A program made the translations under genes and the position numbers. Shown here in pieces: positions 1 to 7,809 of a stretch of DNA of 64,000 nucleotides. Below the pieces are notes generated by a model. That model saw nothing but the letters and a program-made list of their open reading frames with translations. It was not told the origin of the DNA and did not search any database. Location: positions 62,001-126,000 of the forward strand of contig CAAGJO010000007.1 in the NCBI GenBank assembly GCA_900770285.1, read 5' to 3'. The stretch comes from Oscillospiraceae bacterium. GTDB lineage: Bacteria > Bacillota > Clostridia > Oscillospirales > Ruminococcaceae. Each line of letters begins with the position of its first letter. Position 1 is the stretch's first letter.

Positions 1-1
1 A

Positions 2-1255
2 GAGCCAAGGCTTTCACTTTTCGATAATAACGGAGCTGAAATTGCCGACCAGGTAAAAAGCTTTCCGAAACTCAGACTTTCAAAAGCTTTAATAAAAGTT
101 ATTGAAGGAATTTCACCGATTTTTGCAAGAGAAGCGGAGTTTTTTACAGCAAAGCAAGAAATATCTGTTTCAGATATGACAGATAAGCATTTTCAACGTC
201 TTCAGTTTTATCTTAAAAAGACAGCGCAAGAGCTGCAAAACAATCAAAACAAATATACAGTTCTGCGTACAAAAGAGGGCAATCTCAAGGATTTTTGCTT
301 TACAGATATTTCACAGTACGGTGCTTTAATGGTTAAAAAATATTTTGACACTCCAAGTGAGGTACTTGACTATTTTTATTCTCAAAGAGACGCAGAATCA
401 AGGCTCAGGCAAAAAGCTCACGACCTTTTCAGACTTCTCATAAATACCACGGAAAGAATATCAAGACGTACTGAAAATCAGCGTCAGGAGCTTAAGGACT
501 GTGAAAACAAAGAAACATATAAAAAATACGGCGATCTTATAATGTCCAACTTATATCGTCTTGAAAAAGGTATGTCTTTTGCAGAAGTGGAAGATTTTTA
601 TGATGAGAACTGCCCTTCTGTAAAAATAAAATTGGATAAACGTTACACGCCGACGCAAAATGCACAGATATACTACAAAAAATACCGTAAAGCTGACAAT
701 GCCGAAAAACAGCTGACTCAGCTTATAGAAAAGGGCGAAGAAGAACTTGCATATATTGACTCAGTTTTCGATTCTCTGTCACGAGCATCTACCGAAGCAG
801 AGATTGCAGAATTTCGTGCCGAACTTTCGGAGCAAGGCTATATTAAACGTTCCCGTGGAAAACAAAAAGCTCCAAAAGCATTACCGCCTATAAAATTTAT
901 TTCTTCCGAAGGTTTTGAGATTCTTGTAGGAAGAAACAACCGGCAAAACGACAAGCTTACCTGCAAAGATTCCGAAAAAACGGATATATGGTTTCACACA
1001 AAAGATATTGCGGGTTCCCATACCATAATAAAATGCCATGGCGAAACGCCCTCAGAGCAAACAATTCTTGAAGCCGCAAACATTGCCGCATATCACTCAA
1101 AAGCCAGAAATTCATCACAGGTGCCTGTAGACTATACTCTCATAAGGTACGTAAAAAAGCCTGTGGGTGCAAAACCGGGCAAAGTGTTTTTTACACACAA
1201 TCAGACTCTTTTTGTAAGCCCTGATGAAAATCTGATTGAAAAACTCAAAGCTTAA
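2..1255 (+). CDS. rqcH: Rqc2/RqcH-type NFACT protein (fibronectin-binding-like), 5' end outside window
   Basis: The reading frame is already open at base 2 and runs to a stop at 1255, so only the C-terminal 417 residues are present. The visible part has a charged helical, probably coiled-coil middle and a C-terminal NFACT-R (DUF814) domain beginning near FEILVGRNN, with the family's DIWFHTKDIAGSH stretch. Family knowledge: bacterial RqcH binds split 50S subunits carrying stalled nascent chains and adds C-terminal alanine tails; older annotations call these proteins fibronectin-binding. An internal ATG at 176 is not the true start because the frame upstream reads sensible protein. The mag gene follows after 14 bp and is probably cotranscribed. 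Confidence 0.9.
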   Translation, partial: EPRLSLFDNNGAEIADQVKSFPKLRLSKALIKVIEGISPIFAREAEFFTAKQEISVSDMTDKHFQRLQFYLKKTAQELQNNQNKYTVLRTKEGNLKDFCFTDISQYGALMVKKYFDTPSEVLDYFYSQRDAESRLRQKAHDLFRLLINTTERISRRTENQRQELKDCENKETYKKYGDLIMSNLYRLEKGMSFAEVEDFYDENCPSVKIKLDKRYTPTQNAQIYYKKYRKADNAEKQLTQLIEKGEEELAYIDSVFDSLSRASTEAEIAEFRAELSEQGYIKRSRGKQKAPKALPPIKFISSEGFEILVGRNNRQNDKLTCKDSEKTDIWFHTKDIAGSHTIIKCHGETPSEQTILEAANIAAYHSKARNSSQVPVDYTLIRYVKKPVGAKPGKVFFTHNQTLFVSPDENLIEKLKA

Positions 1256-1269
1256 CAGCAGGTGATTAT

Positions 1270-1776
1270 ATGAAAAAACTAGGTAAAGAATTTTTTCACC
1301 GTGACGCTCTTGAGGTCGCCCCTGAGCTGGTTGGAAAATATCTGGTATCAAATATAAATGGCGAAGAAATACGCATTCAGATTACCGAAACAGAGGCATA
1401 CTGCGGTGAACATGATACTGCCTGCCATGCACACAAAGGACGAACTCCAAGGACAGAAGTCCTTTACGGTGAAAGCGGAATAATTTATGTTTATCTATGC
1501 TATGGAATGCACTGGCTTATGAATGTTATAACAGGAGAGGTTGGAACTCCCCAAGGTGTATTGATACGAGCTGGAAAAGGATTCAGCGGTCCTGCAAAGC
1601 TTACAAAGGCTCTAGGAATTACAGGTAAGCAAAACAAAAAGCCCATTTACCGCAACAATGAAGTCTGGATCGAAGATGACGGAAAACCTCATAAATTTCA
1701 CACCGACGTTCGGGTAGGAATTAATTACGCAACTGAAGAATACATCAAGAAACAATGGCGTTTCATTCTTGATTGA
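1270..1776 (+). CDS. mag: DNA-3-methyladenine glycosylase (AAG/MPG family)
   Basis: This 168-residue protein matches the AAG/MPG family of monofunctional base-excision repair glycosylases, which remove 3-methyladenine and other alkylated or deaminated purines. The visible family hallmarks are ETEAYCGEHDTACHA (the Glu is the usual catalytic acid/base), the RTPRTEVLYGESG loop and the YVYLCYGMHWLMNVIT core. It is somewhat shorter than the usual 190-200 residues, mostly at the C-terminus, with no sign of a frameshift. The start ATG follows CAGGTGAT by a few bases. It sits 14 bp behind rqcH, which suggests one transcript, and is followed by an AT-rich gap before nadA. Confidence 0.9.
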   Translation: MKKLGKEFFHRDALEVAPELVGKYLVSNINGEEIRIQITETEAYCGEHDTACHAHKGRTPRTEVLYGESGIIYVYLCYGMHWLMNVITGEVGTPQGVLIRAGKGFSGPAKLTKALGITGKQNKKPIYRNNEVWIEDDGKPHKFHTDVRVGINYATEEYIKKQWRFILD

Positions 1777-1863
1777 CTTAATATGATATTTATTGACAAA
1801 TTCATAGCACTATAGTATAATATTTAAGTAAAATAACTTGAAATAAAATCAAAAGGTGATATT

Positions 1864-2793
1864 ATGATCAAAGATATTCAAGATGAAATTATTAAGCTGA
1901 AAAAAGAAAAAGATATCTGTATTCTTGCCCACAGCTATCAGGCAAGAGAAATTGTTGAAATCGCTGACATTATCGGCGATTCATTTATGCTCAGCCAAAA
2001 AGCTCAAAACGTAAGCAACAAGAACATTCTCTTCTGCGGTGTACATTTTATGGCAGAAACTGCAAAAATGCTTTCACCGGAAAAGAATGTATACCTTGCA
2101 AACCGTGAAGCAGGATGCCCTATGGCGGAACAAATGGACCCTGAACTTATACAGGCTGTAAAAGCTCAGAACCCTGACCGGAAAGTTGTCTGCTACATAA
2201 ATACCACCGCAAAACTGAAAGAGCTTTCAGATGTTTGCGTTACATCATCATCAGCTGTAAAGATCGTAAGTGCTATGGATGCTGACAAAATATTGTTTAT
2301 ACCCGACTGCAACCTTGGTTCATATGTTCAGAAACAAGTACCGAACAAGGATATCAAGCTTTTACAGGGCGGATGTCCCGTTCATTCTGCCGTTACACTT
2401 GACGACTTGAAAACAGCCAAAGCCTTGCACCCGAATGCTTTAGTTCTTGTTCACCCTGAATGCATTCCTCAGGTTGTGGAAAATGCCGACTATGTTGGTT
2501 CTACATCAGGAATTATGAACTATGCAAAAGCCTCTGATGCAAAGGAATTTATCATCGGCACGGAAATAAGCATCGCCGAACATTTACAATACGAAAATCC
2601 TGAAAAGAAGTTTTACATTCTTTCAAAAAAAATTCTCTGTCCTAACATGAAGATGACAACTCTTATGGATGTTTACAATTCATGCAAAGCCATTGACAGC
2701 AATGACAATTCAGATGCATTTGAAATTAAAATGACCGACGAAGAAATCCAAGCTGCAAGAAAATGCATTGACGAAATGCTGCGTTTAGGATAA
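1864..2793 (+). CDS. nadA: Quinolinate synthase A
   Basis: A 309-residue NadA that condenses iminoaspartate with dihydroxyacetone phosphate to quinolinate in de novo NAD synthesis. Visible motifs include ILAHSYQ at the N-terminus, FCGVHFMAETAKML, GGCPVHS and KKILCPNMKMTTL. The three cysteines in the last three motifs are the expected ligands of the oxygen-sensitive [4Fe-4S] cluster. Length is normal for the short NadA class. The usual partners nadB and nadC are not in this window, so the gene stands alone here. An AGGTGATATT ribosome binding site precedes the ATG, and a TATAAT-like box lies in the upstream gap near 1816. Confidence 0.95.
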   Translation: MIKDIQDEIIKLKKEKDICILAHSYQAREIVEIADIIGDSFMLSQKAQNVSNKNILFCGVHFMAETAKMLSPEKNVYLANREAGCPMAEQMDPELIQAVKAQNPDRKVVCYINTTAKLKELSDVCVTSSSAVKIVSAMDADKILFIPDCNLGSYVQKQVPNKDIKLLQGGCPVHSAVTLDDLKTAKALHPNALVLVHPECIPQVVENADYVGSTSGIMNYAKASDAKEFIIGTEISIAEHLQYENPEKKFYILSKKILCPNMKMTTLMDVYNSCKAIDSNDNSDAFEIKMTDEEIQAARKCIDEMLRLG

Positions 2794-3110
2794 CCAGGGG
2801 CGAGCCCCTGGACCTCTGCGCCTCTTGCAAGCATGATTGCTACAAATTGTCCTATATGACGGCGATTACACAGGACGGGGTTTTGAATTCTTTAATAAAA
2901 CCTCTCCCATATACAGCGGATAAATACTGTTTTTTACTTGCAAAAGTCCACCTGGGACGAGCCCCTGGACCACTGCGCCTCTTGCAAGCATGATTGCTAC
3001 AAATTGTCCTGTATGACGGCGATTTCACAGGACGGGGTTTTGAATTCTTTAATAAAACCTCTCCCATATACAGCGAGAAAATGCTGTTTTTTTGCACGCA
3101 AACGTGCAAT
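2794..3110. repeat. Two tandem copies of a ~157-bp repeat
   Basis: Two near-identical units follow each other, one from about 2801 and one from about 2958 (offset 157 bp). Both contain the same stretch from GAGCCCCTGGAC through GCAAGCATGATTGC to CTCCCATATACAGCG, with a handful of substitutions. The first copy begins with a perfect palindrome at 2794-2811 (CCAGGGGCGAGCCCCTGG); in the second copy the left arm is decayed (CCTGGGAC). No credible coding frame spans both. It looks like an interspersed non-coding repeat duplicated in tandem behind nadA; the palindrome may act as a weak transcript-end hairpin but has no T run. Confidence 0.8.
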
Positions 3111-3311
3111 TATGAACGAAATATTCAAAATTAAATAATAAAATTAATTCTTTGCACAAAATTGCTGCAATAAATATGTGCAATATCACCGATAAACCAT
3201 TCGCCTTTTATTAATTTGTTAAAACTTATTTTTATATAAATTAACAGTTAAATATTATACAAACTGTATATAAGATTGAAAAACAAAAATTATTTTTTGG
3301 GGGAAAAAGTA

Positions 3312-4139
3312 ATGGGAAGAAAACTTTTTTGTGACATATGTCCTGCTTTTTATGAGATCTCGCTCAGGAAAGAAATCATTAAGCGGCATATAAAAGATTA
3401 CTTAAGCAGCGAGAAATTCTCACATAGTTTTGATTATGCACCTCTGCCTAACATTGTGAAAAGCCACACATCAATTCTGTTGAGAAAGCTCCACGGAGTA
3501 GATATGCAGTTACAAAAAAACAAGATAAAAAACATTGAAATCGCATGCAACAAAATCAATGGTATGATCATAAAACCGGGGGAAACATTTTCATACTGGA
3601 AAACACTTGGTCCTACAAAAAAGAAATACGGCTACAAAAAAGGATTGGTAATTACAAATAACGGATTTTCTTCCGGATACGGTGGCGGCCTTTGTCAAAT
3701 GGCAAATATGATCCACTGGCTTGTGCTGAACAGTCCTCTCAAAGTTACAGAGCTGCATCACCATACAGACGCTCTATTCCCCGATGAAAGACGGCGTGTA
3801 CCTTTCGGAACAGGAACTTCAGTATGTTACAACAATACCGACTACAGATTTTATAACAACACTGATCAGCCTGTTCAGATTCTCGTATGGGTGGAAAACG
3901 GTGAACTATGCGGAGAACTCAGAAGTGAACGTCCTTTTCCTTACAGATACAAGCTTGTTGAAGAAAACAACCACTATGTTCGTGAAGGAGAAAAATACTA
4001 CCGTATTTCACAGGTATACAGAATTATTATTGACAGAAAAACCAATGAGGAAATAAAAAAAGAGCTTATTCTCGACAATCACTCAGAGGTTATGTATGAC
4101 TACAACTTAATACCAAAGGACGAAATCCGAAATGGCTAA
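3312..4139 (+). CDS. VanW family protein
   Basis: A protein of 275 residues with the VanW domain: KPGETFSYWKTLGPT, the GYGGGLCQMANMIHW core and the LHHHTDALFPDERR segment are all diagnostic. VanW is an accessory protein of the VanB vancomycin cluster, but its activity is not established and most family members occur without resistance genes, as here. I chose ATG 3312 because GGGGGAAAAAGTA precedes it at good distance; a TTG 36 bases upstream in frame is possible but has no ribosome binding site. There is no obvious signal peptide. Its last 8 bases overlap the dltA-like gene, implying translational coupling and a shared cell-envelope role. Confidence 0.88.
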   Translation: MGRKLFCDICPAFYEISLRKEIIKRHIKDYLSSEKFSHSFDYAPLPNIVKSHTSILLRKLHGVDMQLQKNKIKNIEIACNKINGMIIKPGETFSYWKTLGPTKKKYGYKKGLVITNNGFSSGYGGGLCQMANMIHWLVLNSPLKVTELHHHTDALFPDERRRVPFGTGTSVCYNNTDYRFYNNTDQPVQILVWVENGELCGELRSERPFPYRYKLVEENNHYVREGEKYYRISQVYRIIIDRKTNEEIKKELILDNHSEVMYDYNLIPKDEIRNG

Positions 4140-5541
4140 GCTTGTACGATCTATACACGATACTGCTGTATCTTCTCCGCAAAAATCTGCATACATAACA
4201 GACAGCGGCAGTATAAATTACGGCTGTTTATGGGAGAAAGCCTATGAGTTAGGCAATGCTTTAAAATCCCAGGGAGTCAAGCCCATAATTATATTCGGAC
4301 ACAAATCGGCAGAAATGATAATATCTCTGGTTGCTTGTCTTTATGCCAAAAGAACATATATCTGCGTTGAATCTGACACTCCTGCTGAAAGACTGGAAAA
4401 AATCATATCCCTTTCAGATGCGGAGCTTATAATAAGAAATGAGCCGCTGACTTTTAATGCTCTGCCATGTCTGAGCATAGAGGAAATTATAAATAAATAC
4501 AAAAGCTCAAAGCCTCTTCATATCAGCAATGAAACCGCGTACATTATATTCACATCAGGAAGCACAGGAGAACCTAAGGGCGTACCCATATCATACGAAA
4601 ACCTTGACAGCTTTAACAGGTGGATCAATGCCATACCATGTCTTAAATGCAAAAGAAAACACATTTTCAGCCAGGCAAGCTTATGCTTTGACTTAAGCGT
4701 TGCGGCAATATGGTATGCTTTCAGCAACGGAGAATGTTTACACTCTGCCGGCAGAGAAGTTCAGGGCAATTTATCTCAGCTTTTTCGTGCAATAGCGAAA
4801 ACCGATATGTTAGTTATAACACCCACCTTTGCAAAGCTTTTACTTTCAGACAAACAATTTACCGCTGAAAAATTTCCTGATATCAGCTGTTTTTACCTAT
4901 GCGGAGAACAGCTTGAACCAACTATTGCAAAGAAACTTCTATCACGTTTTCCCGATGCTGACGTTATAAACGCATACGGACCCACAGAAGCCACATCAGC
5001 AGTAAGTGCATCTATTATAACAATGGATATGACAGAGCTTGACCGACTTCCCGCCGGAGAAATATCCACCGCTGCCTGTGACATAGAAACAGACGGCGGA
5101 GAAATTATACTGAAAGGCGACAGTGTCTTCAACGGATATCTTGGCAGCATCACTGGTGGATACTACAACGAAAACGGAGTAAACTGTTACAAAACAGGTG
5201 ATCTGGGATATATTGAAAACGGCAGACTTTTCTGTCTTGGAAGAAAAGACAACCAAATAAAATATTCCGGATACAGAATTGAACTTGAGGATATTGAAAG
5301 CAATATCATGAAGCTGAAAGGCATTCAGCAAGCAGCCTGCATTGCAAAAAGAAAATCAAACGGCACAGTTAAATTCATTAAAGCTTTTATTGTATCAAAA
5401 TACCTGACGGCAGACGAAATTAAAGATGAGCTTTCAAAGCTGCTGCCCTCATACATGATGCCGAAGGTTATTACTATTATTGACGAAATACCGCTGAACC
5501 GCAGCGGAAAAATTGACAGAAAGGTATTGGAAACATTATGA
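4132..5541 (+). CDS. dltA: DltA-like AMP-forming adenylation enzyme (carrier-protein ligase)
   Basis: A 469-residue adenylate-forming enzyme. Visible motifs in order: TSGSTGEPKGVP near residue 141 (ATP phosphate loop), AYGPTEAT near 285, YKTGDLGYIENGRLFCLGRKDNQIK near 360 and the C-terminal catalytic lysine in LNRSGKIDRK. Length and motifs match D-alanine:D-alanyl-carrier-protein ligase, and a DltC-like carrier follows with an ATGA overlap. Family role: activate D-Ala as acyl-AMP and load it on the carrier thioester for transfer to teichoic acids. DltB and DltD, normally needed for export and transfer, are not adjacent; instead VanW precedes it. A different amino-acid substrate or acceptor is therefore possible. 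Confidence 0.85.
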   Translation: MAKLVRSIHDTAVSSPQKSAYITDSGSINYGCLWEKAYELGNALKSQGVKPIIIFGHKSAEMIISLVACLYAKRTYICVESDTPAERLEKIISLSDAELIIRNEPLTFNALPCLSIEEIINKYKSSKPLHISNETAYIIFTSGSTGEPKGVPISYENLDSFNRWINAIPCLKCKRKHIFSQASLCFDLSVAAIWYAFSNGECLHSAGREVQGNLSQLFRAIAKTDMLVITPTFAKLLLSDKQFTAEKFPDISCFYLCGEQLEPTIAKKLLSRFPDADVINAYGPTEATSAVSASIITMDMTELDRLPAGEISTAACDIETDGGEIILKGDSVFNGYLGSITGGYYNENGVNCYKTGDLGYIENGRLFCLGRKDNQIKYSGYRIELEDIESNIMKLKGIQQAACIAKRKSNGTVKFIKAFIVSKYLTADEIKDELSKLLPSYMMPKVITIIDEIPLNRSGKIDRKVLETL

Positions 5542-5762
5542 TAGATATTACTGATATCCTTTACGAGATATGTGAAGACGAGAACGTAAAAGATCCGGAT
5601 TACGACCTTATTGACAGCGGTCTGCTTGACAGCTATGCGATGATTGAACTTTTCTCCGAACTGGAGGACTATGGCATCGAACTTTATCCCACACAAATTG
5701 ACCGGGAACGTCTGCGAACTCCCCGTTCCATACAAGAACTTATAAACGAAACAGAAAACTAA
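5538..5762 (+). CDS. dltC: DltC-like D-alanyl (acyl/peptidyl) carrier protein
   Basis: A 74-residue acidic carrier protein of normal DltC size. The phosphopantetheine site is the Ser at about residue 32 within IDSGLLDSYAMIEL, and the C-terminal DRERLRTPRSI segment resembles the DltC helix that ends in WNTP-type motifs. The ATG overlaps the stop of the ligase gene (ATGA), so the two are translationally coupled. It is the carrier partner of the upstream ligase. A hairpin terminator follows at once, ending the vanW-dltA-dltC transcript, so no dltB or dltD belongs to this operon. Confidence 0.85.
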   Translation: MIDITDILYEICEDENVKDPDYDLIDSGLLDSYAMIELFSELEDYGIELYPTQIDRERLRTPRSIQELINETEN

Positions 5763-5766
5763 TTAC

Positions 5767-5801
5767 ATCCTGTCACAGCAAAAGCTATGGCAGGATTTTT
5801 T
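5767..5801 (+). terminator. Rho-independent terminator after dltC
   Basis: ATCCTGTCA pairs with TGGCAGGAT around a short A-rich loop and runs into six T residues. It closes the vanW-dltA-dltC operon. Confidence 0.8.
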
Positions 5802-5840
5802 ATACCCAAAGGACAAAACATTCCATGCCGGTTTATTCTG

Positions 5841-5869
5841 GCACATTTCTATCTGCTTCGACATATTAT
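5841..5869 (+). promoter_or_regulatory. Possible sigma-E-like promoter for cotJABC
   Basis: GCACATT and CATATTAT are separated by 14 bases, resembling the sporulation sigma-E -35 and -10 elements with a few mismatches, about 40 bases before the cotJA ribosome binding site. cotJ operons are sigma-E controlled in Bacillus. The match is weak and is an inference. Confidence 0.3.
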
Positions 5870-5916
5870 GTATTGACATATAGCTAACTATATGAAAACA
5901 AGAAAGGAGAATGCAA

Positions 5917-6189
5917 ATGGACATTTGGGATAGTGAAATGAAAGACATTGACAACAGAATTCTGGACAAAATCCTTCAATCTGACAATGACTGCATAGAT
6001 TGCGGTGCAGATTCCTGCCCTCAGCCATACGGAAAATTCCCGGCAGAAACGCCGAACGCAATGGCTTACGTACCATTTCAACAATGGGAAAAGCCATACG
6101 ACAGCACTGCAGGGCTTTCCAGAGGCACTGTTTTTCCCTCACTGGATAAACCATTCATTGGAGAGGAGGCTTTAAGGCATGGCAATTAG
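5917..6189 (+). CDS. cotJA: Spore coat associated protein CotJA
   Basis: A 90-residue protein with the CotJA signature: a cysteine-containing N-terminal part, then PNAMAYVPFQQWEKPYD and GLSRGTVFPSLDKPF. In Bacillus, CotJA with CotJB and CotJC forms a mother-cell coat complex on the forespore. I place the start at ATG 5917, 7 bases behind AAAGGAG; the ATG at 5911 lies only one base after it. The gene overlaps cotJB by 11 bases. Its presence indicates a spore-forming lineage. Confidence 0.92.
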   Translation: MDIWDSEMKDIDNRILDKILQSDNDCIDCGADSCPQPYGKFPAETPNAMAYVPFQQWEKPYDSTAGLSRGTVFPSLDKPFIGEEALRHGN

Positions 6190-6439
6190 CGAAAAACAAA
6201 GGCTTATGCGAAAAGTGCAAAGCTGTGCCTTTGCATTAGTAGAGGCAAATTTATATCTTGACAGTCATCCCACCTGTCAGAACGGTCTTAAATATTTCAG
6301 CGACCATAAAAAAGAATACGAGGACGCCGTTAAAGCCTACGAAAGCAAATACGGGCCTTTAACTGCAAAAGCATCTGAAAGTCTTAAAAAGTGGGAATGG
6401 GTTACATCACCTTTTCCATGGGAAAGGAGTGAAAATTAA
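6179..6439 (+). CDS. cotJB: Spore coat protein CotJB
   Basis: An 86-residue CotJB homologue, recognised by AFALVEANLYLDSHP, the helical YFSDHKKEYEDAVKAYE stretch and the C-terminal WEWVTSPFPWE. It has no known enzymatic role and is needed for CotJ complex assembly in the inner coat of Bacillus spores. It overlaps cotJA upstream and shares its stop/start (TAATG) with cotJC downstream, so the three are translationally coupled. Confidence 0.93.
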   Translation: MAISEKQRLMRKVQSCAFALVEANLYLDSHPTCQNGLKYFSDHKKEYEDAVKAYESKYGPLTAKASESLKKWEWVTSPFPWERSEN

Positions 6440-7038
6440 TGTGGCAATACCAGAAAAAATTGGAATACCCCGTAAACATTAAAAATCCCAATCCTGCCAT
6501 GGCAAAGGTGATAATCAGCCAGCTGGGCGGCCCTGACGGGGAAATGGGCGCATCAATGCGGTATTTAAGTCAAAGATACACTGCACCATGCAGAGAGGTT
6601 CAAGCCATATTGACGGATATTGGTACAGAAGAGCTGGCTCATATCGAGATGATATCGGCTATTCTTTATCAGCTGACCCGAAATCTTTCCATGAAAGAAA
6701 TTAAAGAAAGCGGTTTTGACACCTATTTTGTTGACCACACTACCGGCATTTATCCCATTGCTGCATCAGGTGTTCCGTTTTCTGCCAGCACATTCCAAAG
6801 CACAGGCGACGCAATTACCGACATGGTTGAAGACATGGCTGCAGAGCAAAAGGCACGCACCACATATGATAATATTCTGCGACTGGCAGACGATCCCGAC
6901 GTGCGTGATCCTATAAAATTCCTCCGCGAAAGAGAAATTGTGCATTTTCAGCGCTTTGGAGAAGGCTTACGCTTAATTCAGGATATGCTTGATTCCAAGA
7001 ATTTTTACGCCTTTAACCCAAGCTTTGACAGAAAATAA
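6439..7038 (+). CDS. cotJC: Spore coat protein CotJC, manganese-catalase family
   Basis: A 199-residue CotJC with the ferritin-like dimanganese fold of Mn-catalases. The EELAHIEMIS and EREIVHFQRFGEGL helices carry the Glu/His metal ligands. It starts with WQYQKKLEYPV, the usual CotJC N-terminus. It is the likely enzymatic part of the CotJ coat complex and may detoxify peroxide on the spore. A hairpin terminator follows. The length is normal and the reading frame intact. Confidence 0.94.
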   Translation: MWQYQKKLEYPVNIKNPNPAMAKVIISQLGGPDGEMGASMRYLSQRYTAPCREVQAILTDIGTEELAHIEMISAILYQLTRNLSMKEIKESGFDTYFVDHTTGIYPIAASGVPFSASTFQSTGDAITDMVEDMAAEQKARTTYDNILRLADDPDVRDPIKFLREREIVHFQRFGEGLRLIQDMLDSKNFYAFNPSFDRK

Positions 7039-7053
7039 TACAAGACTAAATAA

Positions 7054-7092
7054 AAATACCTAATCGACTTTTCAATCGGTTAGGTATTTACT
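7054..7092 (+). terminator. Terminator after cotJC
   Basis: AAATACCTAATCGA (7054-7067) pairs with TCGGTTAGGTATTT (7076-7089) with an 8-base loop and a short T-rich tail. From here to the XRE gene at 7289 I see no gene, only AT-rich sequence with a 4-codon ORF behind a ribosome-binding-like GAGGGGTG. Confidence 0.75.
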
Positions 7093-7288
7093 TTTGACAA
7101 GAAATAATCATGTCTTAAAAAAATATCATTATCAAAGATTGATTGATAATTAATTGCACTCACAAACCCAATTTTTAAAACACTTATGCTATTATTAAAT
7201 CAAAGAAAAAATTATGAGGGGTGATCAAAGATGTATACAAAATAATTTTATATACAAGAACTTAATTTTTACAAAACAAATATGCTAT

Positions 7289-7624
7289 TTAAATGTTAGA
7301 ATTACTTAACAATACTTCTGTTCTCTCCAGTATTCGTCCCTGATCTGTCTGATCAAGCTTACGGAAATTATTTATCAGCTGAGTTTCCTTTTGAGAAAGT
7401 GAGGATTTTGTCAGACCGCGCTTATCATCTGAAATCCCCGCTATATAATCAAGGGAAACATTATATAACTTCGCAATATTTATAGCTATATTCAGCGGAA
7501 GCTCACTATCTCCGCATTCATAACGCCGATACTGTGTAAGATGAAGAAAAAGCTTTTCTGCAACCTGTTTCTGCGTTAAATCTGCATCCTCACGCAAATC
7601 ACGCACTCTTTGGTAATCATGCAT
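7289..7624 (-). CDS. XRE-family HTH transcriptional repressor
   Basis: A 111-residue regulator with an N-terminal Cro/CI-type helix-turn-helix (DADLTQKQVAEKL, then LTQYRRYECGDSELP) and a C-terminal part that looks like a short dimerisation helix. I take ATG 7624 as the start because AAGGAG lies 8 bases upstream; a longer frame to 7669 exists but would begin inside an operator palindrome. It is divergent from the zinc-ribbon gene at 7810, with four similar palindromes between them, so it probably represses both directions. The inducer is unknown. Confidence 0.85.
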   Translation of the reverse strand: MHDYQRVRDLREDADLTQKQVAEKLFLHLTQYRRYECGDSELPLNIAINIAKLYNVSLDYIAGISDDKRGLTKSSLSQKETQLINNFRKLDQTDQGRILERTEVLLSNSNI

Positions 7625-7664
7625 TAAATCAACTCCTTGTAGCCTTACTGTAATTTTAACATAT

Positions 7665-7788
7665 AACACAATTTTGTGTTGATTAGCACAAAATTATGTG
7701 TTGATAATAGCTATAAAAAACACATATATGTGTTGACATTTGCAGACATTTGTGCTATATTATTAATATAAAAACACAATTTAGTGTT
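7665..7788. promoter_or_regulatory. Divergent promoter with four XRE-type operator palindromes
   Basis: Four copies of an AACACA-N4-TGTGTT type dyad lie at 7665-7680, 7685-7702 (imperfect), 7719-7734 and 7773-7788 (AGTGTT in the right arm). A plus-strand sigma-A promoter sits among them: TTGACA 7733-7738, 17-bp spacer, TATATT 7756-7761. The third dyad touches the -35 box and the fourth covers the expected transcription start, which is typical repressor placement. The binding protein is probably the divergent XRE gene (inference). Confidence 0.8.
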
Positions 7789-7809
7789 ATAATAAGGAGG
7801 TAAATTAAT

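Noticed and set aside
3312..4139. Vancomycin resistance
   Set aside because: Only VanW is present; no vanH, vanA/B ligase, vanX or vanRS genes accompany it, and VanW occurs widely without resistance.
7200..7250. Tiny ORF (ATG TAT ACA AAA TAA) behind a GAGGGGTG site
   Set aside because: Four codons only, no conserved context; chance or remnant.
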